Of a DNA stretch of 5,104 bases, positions 1-5,104 are shown piece after piece (the first letter of the stretch is position 1; the number at the start of each line of letters is the position of its first letter). The stretch spans positions 1-5,104 of the forward strand of contig JAQQAK010000477.1 in the NCBI GenBank assembly GCA_028527945.1, given 5' to 3'. Source of the DNA: Spirochaetaceae bacterium. GTDB taxonomy: Bacteria > Spirochaetota > Spirochaetia > UBA9216. The notes beneath the pieces are model-generated. The model saw only the letters and a list, made by a program, of their open reading frames with translations. It searched no databases and had not been told where the DNA came from. The position numbers and the translations under genes were made by a program.

Positions 1-554
1 TCATTAATTTCAGCTTCGATAGATGAAAATTCTTTAAAAGAGGCTTTAATAAGTTCACTCTTTGAGGCTAAACTTTTTGTCTTATCAATAGCTTCAACTG
101 ATACAGTTTTTAAACTTTCTGTGATAATTGAAAAGCCTTCACCACCACGACCAGCCTTTACAGCATTACACAAGGCATTTAAAGACACTACCTGGAGAGC
201 CTCTGAAATATCACGAATCTCTTCTTGATACCCTTGCGATTGAAGATAGTTATCCATCACTGTGGCCAATTCTGAAAGAAGAGCATTATTTTTACTTCTA
301 TAAGTAGAAAGCTTTTCTAATCTTTCAGAGAAATCTTTTTTACAATATTCAAGATAATCACCAAACCCAAGGTTCTCTTGACTACCCTGAACAGATACCT
401 GTTCCAAAAAAGAATGACCTTTTATAGAATCAAGAGCTGTTCCTATACCGGTATCAAGCTCTTTCAAAAGAATAGGATAACTACTTGCTATTCTTGAAAA
501 AATATCTTCAGTCTCATTTATAACATTCCCTAAAAGATCATCATTGCGATTCAT
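1..554 (-). CDS. Divergent soluble MCP-like protein, 5' part only (runs off left edge)
   Basis: The first 184 codons are open from an ATG at 554 to the window edge; the C-terminus is missing. No signal peptide or membrane segment is visible, so the protein looks cytoplasmic. Residues 115-152 align without gaps to the hairpin tip of methyl-accepting chemotaxis proteins: DIS at 115-117, LNA at 125-127, then Gly-rich GRGGEGF at 135-141 where receptors have GExGRGF. Many normally invariant tip residues differ (see findings). Only about 115 residues precede the tip, and they include a loop-like stretch (57-66, GSQENLGFG), so no periplasmic sensor plus HAMP fits there. It starts 5 nt after the cheB stop, with AGGTGA overlapping that stop, so it is the next gene of the che operon. 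It may be a soluble receptor or receptor-mimicking adaptor, perhaps with a sensor after the tip. The MCP relation is fairly secure; its function is not. Confidence 0.75.
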   Translation of the reverse strand, partial: MNRNDDLLGNVINETEDIFSRIASSYPILLKELDTGIGTALDSIKGHSFLEQVSVQGSQENLGFGDYLEYCKKDFSERLEKLSTYRSKNNALLSELATVMDNYLQSQGYQEEIRDISEALQVVSLNALCNAVKAGRGGEGFSIITESLKTVSVEAIDKTKSLASKSELIKASFKEFSSIEAEIN

Positions 555-559
555 ATTTA

Positions 560-565
560 TCACCT
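560..565 (-). promoter_or_regulatory. Ribosome binding site of the MCP-like gene
   Basis: AGGTGA on the minus strand lies 5 nt upstream of the ATG at 554 and overlaps the TGA stop of cheB. This supports the chosen start and suggests that ribosomes finishing cheB re-initiate on the next gene. Confidence 0.65.
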
Positions 566-1627
566 GGCAGAAGCCTTTAGCATTGCGTTCGGAATTTCTT
601 CAAGCGATACAATCTTGTCTACACCGCCTTTTTTTATTGCCTCATTAGGCATTCCGAAAACAACACAGCTTTTTTCATCCTGAGCAATGTTATAAGCCCC
701 AGCTTGCTTCATTTCCAGCATTCCTGCAGCACCATCGTCTCCCATTCCCGTCATAATAATTCCAATTGCATTTTTTCCGGCATACCTTGCCGTAGAACGA
801 AAGAGTACATCAACAGAAGGTCTATGTCTACTGACAAGAGGGCCCTCTTTCACCTCTACATAATACCTTGCGCCGCTTCGCTTTAATAGCATATGCTTAT
901 TTCCTGGAGCTATTAAAACTCGCCCTCGTAAAACCGCGTCATTATTTGAGGCTTCCATTACGGTAACATCACAAAGAGAATCCAGTCGCTTTGCAAAACT
1001 GGCAGTAAATTTTTCAGGCATATGCTGAACAATTACAATCCCCGGACTATTTCCCGGTAAGGCTTCAAGAAAAACCCTGATAGCCTCAGTTCCGCCGGTG
1101 GACGCACCAAGAGCTATAACTCTTTCTGTTGTTTCTATTACCGGTCTATGGCTATTAGGTAAAATGACATCCGCGGACAACTTTGGAGCAACCTTCATTG
1201 GCGCAACAGATCGTCTCTTTGTAAGGCGAACCTGAGCAGCACTTCGAACAGAATCTATTATTAAAATCCTGGACTCTTCAATAAAACGTTTTGTCCCAAC
1301 CTTAGGCTTCTGTATTATTTCTACAGCCCCATTTTCAAGAGCTGTTAACGCGTTCTGTGAATTATCTTCAGCCTGACTGGAACAAATAATTATAGGAATG
1401 GGATCTTTTGACATTACTTCTTTTAAAAAGGTTAACCCATCCATCCTCGGCATTTCTATATCAAGAGTAATTACATCAGGTCTTACAGTTTTTAACCTAT
1501 TGAGAGCAAAAAGAGGATCTCTAGCAACAGCTATTACCTCTATATCATCCGCCGAATTTAAAATTTCCGTCATTGTCTGCCGGACAACCGCAGAATCATC
1601 GACAATCATAACTTTAATCTTGTTCAA
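560..1627 (-). CDS. cheB: CheB, receptor protein-glutamate methylesterase/deamidase
   Basis: Removes methyl groups from receptor glutamates, and usually deamidates receptor glutamines, to reset adaptation; it acts in the cytoplasm at receptor arrays. At 355 residues it is normal length. The receiver domain (about 4-122) has the acidic pair D10/D11, phosphoacceptor D56 in LDIEMP, and K107. A basic/proline linker (about 130-165) leads to the methylesterase domain (about 168-352). The catalytic triad is complete: S176 in GASTGG, H202 in QHMP and D298 in GMGDDGA, matching Salmonella S164, H190 and D286. The start is TTG: the next in-frame ATG (codon 7) would cut into the first receiver strand, and a strong AGGAAGGAG lies 9 nt upstream of the TTG. 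It follows cheR by 6 nt. CheA in the same operon is the expected phosphodonor. No receptor-binding pentapeptide was noticed. Confidence 0.97.
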   Translation of the reverse strand: MNKIKVMIVDDSAVVRQTMTEILNSADDIEVIAVARDPLFALNRLKTVRPDVITLDIEMPRMDGLTFLKEVMSKDPIPIIICSSQAEDNSQNALTALENGAVEIIQKPKVGTKRFIEESRILIIDSVRSAAQVRLTKRRSVAPMKVAPKLSADVILPNSHRPVIETTERVIALGASTGGTEAIRVFLEALPGNSPGIVIVQHMPEKFTASFAKRLDSLCDVTVMEASNNDAVLRGRVLIAPGNKHMLLKRSGARYYVEVKEGPLVSRHRPSVDVLFRSTARYAGKNAIGIIMTGMGDDGAAGMLEMKQAGAYNIAQDEKSCVVFGMPNEAIKKGGVDKIVSLEEIPNAMLKASAR

Positions 1628-1633
1628 CTGACG

Positions 1634-2476
1634 TTACTCCTTCCTATAAATGGAAGCCTCCTTTGTTACAAGATTCTCCCGGAGCCCCGCGAGGCTCTCG
1701 GAATGCCCAAGAAACAAGTAGCCCCCATAATTCATCTGATCAACTATTCTGGAAATCACTTTATATTGGTTTTCTTTATTAAAATAAATTAATACATTAC
1801 GGCAAAAAACAATATCATAACGTTCAGAAATATCGTAATTATCTTTAATAAGGTTAATTGGCTTAAAAGAAACGTTCTTTCGTATATTCGGTTTTATCCT
1901 TACCTCAGGATTGTCTTTACTTTTACTTTTCAAGAAATACTTTTTTTTAAAATCCAGTGAAACCATATCTATATCAGCCATATTATAAACAGCCTTTTGC
2001 GCTTTTGCCAAAGAGCTTTTACTAATATCGGTCGCGTCTACCCTATATCTGACAGGTTTATTTTTTTCAATAAACTCTTCCATAAACATAGCCATATTAT
2101 ATGGTTCCTGACCAGATGAACAAGCCGCAGACCAAAGCTTTATGTCATTCTTTTTTGACACAAGTTCAGGCAAAGCTACCTTCACCATAAATTCAAAATG
2201 TCCAGGCTCTCTCATAAACTCAGTTTTATTAGTAGTTATAGCATCAATCATTTCTATAACTTCCTGAACCCCTTGCGGAGATTCAAAAACAAAATCACAA
2301 TAATGACTAAAATCAGGAATGTTATGAAATTTCAACCGCTTCTGCAGCCTGGATTCTAATAATGATCTTTTTATAGGCGGAAGTTTTATTCCAACTTCAC
2401 TTTCGATATAATTACTAAGGAGTTTAAACTCCTTGTCACCGATCTTCTTTAAAGAAGAACCAACATTATTTGCCAT
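1634..2476 (-). CDS. cheR: CheR, SAM-dependent chemotaxis receptor methyltransferase
   Basis: Transfers methyl groups from S-adenosylmethionine to glutamates on receptor cytoplasmic helices, opposing CheB. The 280 residues are full length. The N-terminal helical domain (about 13-80) is followed by the CheR signature TTNKTEFMRE (81-90). The Rossmann SAM-binding domain has WSAACSSGQEPY (115-126), the acidic strand end DATDIS (147-152), FCRNVLIYF (224-232) and GGYLFLGHSESL (251-262). The beta-subdomain region (about 180-210) appears as long as in Salmonella CheR, but the Gly-x-Gly of pentapeptide-binding CheRs reads SKS (185-187). The ATG lies inside the last codons of cheA (11-nt overlap). Only a weak GAAGAG about 11 nt upstream is visible, so translation probably depends on coupling to cheA. 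No catalytic residue appears lost. Confidence 0.96.
   Translation of the reverse strand: MANNVGSSLKKIGDKEFKLLSNYIESEVGIKLPPIKRSLLESRLQKRLKFHNIPDFSHYCDFVFESPQGVQEVIEMIDAITTNKTEFMREPGHFEFMVKVALPELVSKKNDIKLWSAACSSGQEPYNMAMFMEEFIEKNKPVRYRVDATDISKSSLAKAQKAVYNMADIDMVSLDFKKKYFLKSKSKDNPEVRIKPNIRKNVSFKPINLIKDNYDISERYDIVFCRNVLIYFNKENQYKVISRIVDQMNYGGYLFLGHSESLAGLRENLVTKEASIYRKE
1637..1645 (-). promoter_or_regulatory. Strong ribosome binding site deciding the TTG start of cheB
   Basis: AGGAAGGAG on the minus strand is made by the last codons of cheR (Arg-Lys-Glu) and ends 9 nt before the TTG at 1627. It is the best Shine-Dalgarno match in the window and explains how a TTG start could be used well. It ties cheB translation to ribosomes finishing cheR. 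Confidence 0.8.
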
Positions 2477-4598
2477 CTACGCATTTCTCTTCATTCAGCC
2501 TAGAATGCTGTATAATTCCTTCTATATCAACAATAAGAGCCACTCTGCCATTACCAAGAATTGTTGCCCCTGAAAAACCGACTGCCTTCTTTAATACCCC
2601 TGAAAGAGATTTTATTACAGTCTGATGCTCTCCTATTACCTTATCGACACAAAATCCTATTTGCTTATTTTCAGACCTTACAACAACAATCTGATCGATC
2701 TCATCCCGCTGCCCGCCAATATCAAATTCTTCACGCAGATCAACATAAGGCAGTAGAGAGTCTCTGTAAGGAATCATCTTCTTTCTGGAATTTTTTCGTT
2801 CAATATATCTGCTTTCAATACAGGCCTCGACCTCTGACAGAGGAAAAACAAAATACCTGTCTCCAACTTTAACCAGAAAACCATCAATAATTGCCAAAGT
2901 TAAAGGAAGCGATAATATTATTTTAGAGTATTTTCCTTCTTCACTTTCTATTTTAATATAACCATTCAAACTTTCAATCTGACGACGGACAACGTCCATG
3001 CCAACACCCCGGCCGGAAACACTTGTTATTTTTGCCGCGGTTGAAAACCCCGGCTGAAAGATCAAAGAATAAAGTTCTTCATCAGAAAGAACAGCATCAG
3101 GCTCTATAAGATGGTTAGCAACAGCCTTATCATAGATTTTCTTTTTATTAAGTCCCGCGCCGTCATCTTCTATAGAAATTCTTACAGAAGCACCAGCATG
3201 TTCAGCCTTTAGAGTCAACGTCCCCTCAGCAGTTTTACCCTTGGCTATTCTTTCTTCCGGCGATTCAATTCCATGATCAATAGAATTCCTTATTAAATGA
3301 ACCAGAGGATCATTCAATTTCTCTATAACAGTTTTATCAAGTTCTGTTTCTTCTCCAATTGTTACAAGATTAATAGATTTTCCCATCTCAGCGGAAAGGT
3401 CTCTGACAAGACGTTTAAACCTCGCAAAGGTTGCGCCTATTGGAAGAAGTCTCATACTCATTGTATTCTCACGAAGATTTTCTGTAATACGGCCAAGGCT
3501 CTCAACTACAGTCCGCATATCACCTTCATACTCACGGCTGTGTCTTTCTATTTGAGCATGTATTGTTACAAGCTCACCGACAAGATTGACTAAATCATCT
3601 AATTTCTCAGACTTAACTCTTATAGAAGCCTGGGTCGTTTTCTCAGTTCGCTTTTCTGTAACAGTTTTAATAAAACTTTGTTCTTTCAAAGCCATATCAA
3701 CAGCCTCTTCTGAAGCTGACTTATTTTCCAAAATTATCTGACCAAGACGCTTTTGACGTTTTAAAAGAGACTCAAGAGCCTTTTCACTTATATCTCCACG
3801 ATTTAAAAGAATAGCGCCAAGCTTTGGAGGCTTTCCTTCTTCTGTAATAAACTCATCAAGAGGCATTTCGACAATTTGTAACTCTGAATCATTTTCTACA
3901 AAGATGAAAACATCCTTAATATCATTCATAGTCTTTGTAGTTAAAAGAAGAATATCCCAGCTTGTGTAACATTTCTCCGGCTCCATTTCAGATAAATCAG
4001 GAATTTCATCCAGTTTTGGCAAAAAGAGATGCTCGCCCATATCTGCCAATTCTGAAAGAAGCAGCAATGGATTTGTTCCGCTTAAAAATATATCCTCTGT
4101 TGGCTTAAATCTGATTCGCCAAAGAGACTCCTCAAGCTCTTCCTCTTCTTCATTTGAATTTTCACCAGAAGCCTCTGCTCCATTGTTCACTGTCATTTCA
4201 GAAGGCTTCATCATTCCGACAGCGACCTTAAAAGATTCAATAATACCGTCAGACTTTTTTTCAAGCTCTTTTTTTTCTTCTATATTATCATCAGCTTCAA
4301 TGAAAGCGGTGATATGGTCTCCGGACTTAAGTGTCCAGTCAATTAGCTCACGCGATACTTTTAAAGTTTTCTGCCTTACAGCATCAAGAATGTTTTCTAC
4401 ATGATGAGAAAAATCACTAATCTCATTAAAGCCGAACATTGCGGCAGAACCTTTAATTGTATGAATTATTCTAAAAACCGCAGAAACTTTTTCTGAATCT
4501 TCTGGATCTTCTTCCATTTCAAGCAATCTTGACTCAAGAGAGCTTAACAATTCCATAGACTCTTCTATAAAAGCTTGTTTAAATTGATCAGAATTCAC
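2466..4598 (-). CDS. cheA: CheA, chemotaxis histidine kinase with MshEN-like tandem motifs
   Basis: Core kinase of the receptor array: autophosphorylates from ATP and passes phosphate to CheB and, presumably, a CheY encoded elsewhere. It has 710 residues. The HPt/P1 domain (about 1-105) has phosphorylatable H46 in HTIKGSA. An acidic linker (146-158) leads to a P2-like region (about 159-250, starting LWRIRFKP), a type seen in many non-enteric CheAs. Two tandem 24-residue motifs (259-282 and 284-307) follow. P3 dimerisation spans about 325-390. The P4 GHKL ATPase (about 392-562) has intact boxes: N438 in LIRNSIDHG, DDGAGL (478-483), FQPGFS (514-519) and GRGVGMD (529-535). The CheW-like P5 spans about 566-700. 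The start is GTG with AAGGAG 8 nt upstream, overlapping the STAS gene by 11 nt. The 3' end overlaps cheR by 11 nt. No receiver domain is fused. Confidence 0.97.
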   Translation of the reverse strand: MNSDQFKQAFIEESMELLSSLESRLLEMEEDPEDSEKVSAVFRIIHTIKGSAAMFGFNEISDFSHHVENILDAVRQKTLKVSRELIDWTLKSGDHITAFIEADDNIEEKKELEKKSDGIIESFKVAVGMMKPSEMTVNNGAEASGENSNEEEEELEESLWRIRFKPTEDIFLSGTNPLLLLSELADMGEHLFLPKLDEIPDLSEMEPEKCYTSWDILLLTTKTMNDIKDVFIFVENDSELQIVEMPLDEFITEEGKPPKLGAILLNRGDISEKALESLLKRQKRLGQIILENKSASEEAVDMALKEQSFIKTVTEKRTEKTTQASIRVKSEKLDDLVNLVGELVTIHAQIERHSREYEGDMRTVVESLGRITENLRENTMSMRLLPIGATFARFKRLVRDLSAEMGKSINLVTIGEETELDKTVIEKLNDPLVHLIRNSIDHGIESPEERIAKGKTAEGTLTLKAEHAGASVRISIEDDGAGLNKKKIYDKAVANHLIEPDAVLSDEELYSLIFQPGFSTAAKITSVSGRGVGMDVVRRQIESLNGYIKIESEEGKYSKIILSLPLTLAIIDGFLVKVGDRYFVFPLSEVEACIESRYIERKNSRKKMIPYRDSLLPYVDLREEFDIGGQRDEIDQIVVVRSENKQIGFCVDKVIGEHQTVIKSLSGVLKKAVGFSGATILGNGRVALIVDIEGIIQHSRLNEEKCVDGK
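3678..3824 (-). other. Tandem 24-residue motifs in CheA (MshEN / GspE-N-like)
   Basis: CheA residues 259-282 and 284-307 form two head-to-tail 24-residue units separated by one residue, with 10 of 24 positions identical. Each has Lys/Arg-Leu-Gly at positions 1-3, aliphatics at 6 and 7, Leu/Val at 17, Leu at 21 and Gln at 24. Unit 1 also has Gly10 and Ile12; unit 2 has Lys10 and Ala12 instead. This is the layout of the MshEN domain of GspE/PilB-type ATPases. The similarity is seen in the sequence; nucleotide binding is only inferred. Confidence 0.7.
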
Positions 4599-4899
4599 GG
4601 CTGCTTCTCCTTACTGTAAAGAGTTTTTCATCACTCTCCAAATGAACCAGAGAGAACCCATTATCATTTAATAAATCATATATGTTCTTCGTAATGTTCC
4701 CTGTAAAATAAACTGGTTTACCCAATTTTTCACCTGTTTTATGAGCTGCAATCAGCAACTGTATTCCTGACAGATCTATTTTCTTTACGACTGATAAATC
4801 TATAACAGGGTTATCAGATGTTTTAATATATTTATTTAAAGCCCCCGCTATTGATTTCGCATTTTCTATTGTAAAATTCGCCTCAATATCTTTTTTCAT
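4588..4899 (-). CDS. Single-domain STAS protein (SpoIIAA-like) in the che operon
   Basis: The 103 residues make up a complete single STAS domain with no membrane segment, so a cytoplasmic protein. The first strand (about 4-11) and a helix (about 13-26) precede the strand VIDLSVVKKIDLSG (32-45) and the helix IQLLIAAHKTGEKLG (46-60). D42, S44 and G45 align with the Asp-x-Ser-Gly loop of anti-sigma factor antagonists, whose Ser is phosphorylated by an anti-sigma kinase. The later strand (about 62-66) and helix (about 70-80) fit the fold. It ends inside cheA with an 11-nt overlap, so co-production with CheA is likely. The ATG has GGAG 6 nt upstream. No anti-sigma kinase or sigma factor is in the window. 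A role as a CheA partner is inferred; from memory, CheS of Sinorhizobium is a small CheA-binding protein from a che operon and may be an analogue. The domain call is firm; the role is open. Confidence 0.9.
   Translation of the reverse strand: MKKDIEANFTIENAKSIAGALNKYIKTSDNPVIDLSVVKKIDLSGIQLLIAAHKTGEKLGKPVYFTGNITKNIYDLLNDNGFSLVHLESDEKLFTVRRSSREF
4607..4612 (-). promoter_or_regulatory. Ribosome binding site deciding the GTG start of cheA
   Basis: AAGGAG on the minus strand lies 8 nt upstream of the GTG at 4598, within the last codons of the STAS gene. It supports GTG as the start. This start places the HPt histidine at residue 46, close to its usual position in CheA. Confidence 0.75.
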
Positions 4900-4905
4900 A
4901 ATTTT

Positions 4906-4909
4906 CTCC
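4906..4909 (-). promoter_or_regulatory. Ribosome binding site of the STAS gene
   Basis: GGAG on the minus strand lies 6 nt upstream of the ATG at 4899. A second site, AAAAGGAG at 4918-4925, lies 18 nt upstream of the ATG, which is far for direct use, and it falls inside the inverted repeat. Confidence 0.65.
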
Positions 4910-4917
4910 GGGTAAAT

Positions 4918-4948
4918 CTCCTTTTGTAATTATCATCTACAAAAAGAG
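4918..4948 (-). repeat. 11-bp imperfect inverted repeat around the -10 box
   Basis: On the plus strand the arms are CTCCTTTTGTA (4918-4928) and TACAAAAAGAG (4938-4948), with a 9-bp spacer. Ten of 11 pairs match. The spacer holds the predicted -10 box. In mRNA reading through from cheW the one DNA mismatch becomes a G-U pair, giving an 11-pair hairpin that covers AAAAGGAG. It could be an operator or an RNA element. No U-tract follows on either strand, so it is not a standard terminator. Confidence 0.6.
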
Positions 4949-4957
4949 TAAAGTCAA
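4929..4957 (-). promoter_or_regulatory. Predicted sigma-70-type promoter for STAS-cheA-cheR-cheB
   Basis: On the minus strand a -35 box TTGACT (4957-4952) and a -10 box GATAAT (4934-4929) are separated by exactly 17 nt. Each matches the consensus at 5 of 6 positions. A start site near 4922 would give a leader of about 20-25 nt carrying the GGAG of the STAS gene. This is a second entry point into the operon after cheW. It does not resemble a flagellar sigma-28 promoter. Such matches occur by chance in AT-rich DNA, but position and spacing are good. Confidence 0.6.
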
Positions 4958-5008
4958 AACTAAAAAAATTGAAAATCATAATTTGTATAAAACAGGCCGC
5001 TGAGTAAT

Positions 5009-5104
5009 TCACATCAAACTATCAGAAACATTTAATTCTTCTTCTGAAAATAATGTTTCTGTATCAAGCAAAAGCGCAAAACCTTTGTCTGTTTTTCCTA
5101 TTCC
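5009..5104 (-). CDS. cheW: CheW, 3' end only (runs off right edge)
   Basis: Only the last 31 codons and the TGA stop are present. The visible GIGKTDKGFALLLDTETLFS matches the end of CheW-type domains, where a GIGK-x-D turn is followed by a hydrophobic strand (LLLD) and a short helix. CheW couples receptors to CheA P5 in the array. It could be the C-terminal CheW domain of a longer protein such as CheV-like or tandem CheW forms, but no receiver follows it. The stop is 109 nt before the STAS gene, the only real gap in the window. With only the tail visible, the CheW fold is likely but the full gene is unknown. Confidence 0.85.
   Translation of the reverse strand, partial: GIGKTDKGFALLLDTETLFSEEELNVSDSLM

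Noticed and set aside
1804..2476. CheR motif GQEPY read as a lost SAM-binding glutamate
   Set aside because: Gln before Glu-Pro-Tyr is a common natural form in CheR families, and the other SAM-site motifs are intact.
265..4061. A 17-bp exact repeat, GCCAATTCTGAAAGAAG, at 265-281 and 4045-4061
   Set aside because: Both copies encode the same helix stretch Leu-Leu-Ser-Glu-Leu-Ala in frame in two genes. Shared residues and codon bias explain it, and there are no further copies or flanking structure.
704..4404. Open plus-strand frames inside cheB, cheR and cheA (for example 704-886, 1398-1631, 2561-2872, 3297-3593 and 4183-4404)
   Set aside because: They lie wholly or almost wholly antisense to well-conserved che genes, show no recognisable domain, and have no supporting gene context. 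They are shadows of the real genes.
4918..4948. The inverted repeat as an intrinsic terminator
   Set aside because: No T-run follows the stem on either strand, and the next sense-strand bases are ATTTACCC.
4990..5008. Possible terminator just after cheW (CAG-CGGC-CTG followed by TTTT on the minus strand)
   Set aside because: The stem is only three pairs with a four-base loop, too weak for an intrinsic terminator. The nearby AAATT/AATTT pairing before a T-run is all A/T and also unconvincing.

Overview
This window is a block of bacterial chemotaxis genes, all on the minus strand, so transcription runs from right to left. In transcription order it holds the 3' end of a cheW, a short gap with a predicted promoter, a small STAS-domain gene, cheA, cheR, cheB, and the first 184 codons of a divergent MCP-like gene that runs off the left edge. 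Apart from the 109-nt gap after cheW, genes overlap by 11 nt (STAS/cheA and cheA/cheR) or are 5-6 nt apart (cheR/cheB and cheB/MCP-like). That is the layout of a translationally coupled operon.

The DNA is AT-rich, with A/T-ending codons, GGAG-type Shine-Dalgarno sites, and GTG and TTG starts for cheA and cheB. CheR plus CheB imply adaptation by receptor methylation. CheA has an alternative P2-like region rather than the E. coli CheY-binding P2. These traits fit a motile, low-GC, probably Gram-negative bacterium such as a spirochaete or a deltaproteobacterium-like lineage. The window has no rRNA or other marker, so the taxon is a guess.

The genes form most of one signalling core. CheW couples receptors to CheA. 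CheA autophosphorylates on His46. CheR methylates receptor glutamates, and CheB, activated by phosphotransfer to Asp56, demethylates or deamidates them. The STAS protein is a probable accessory partner, overlapping cheA by 11 nt. No cheY, cheC, cheD or cheX is visible here; they may lie outside the window.

Four points are less routine. CheA carries two tandem 24-residue motifs that closely match the c-di-GMP-binding MshEN pattern. The MCP-like protein keeps the receptor hairpin-tip pattern without gaps, but with charge changes at trimer-contact positions and no room for an N-terminal sensor. A promoter ahead of the STAS gene has its -10 box in the loop of an 11-bp inverted repeat, which would also form an RNA hairpin covering a GGAG site in read-through mRNA. 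Finally, a SpoIIAA-like STAS protein sits beside a GHKL-family kinase. No mobile element, tRNA, rRNA or CRISPR was seen.
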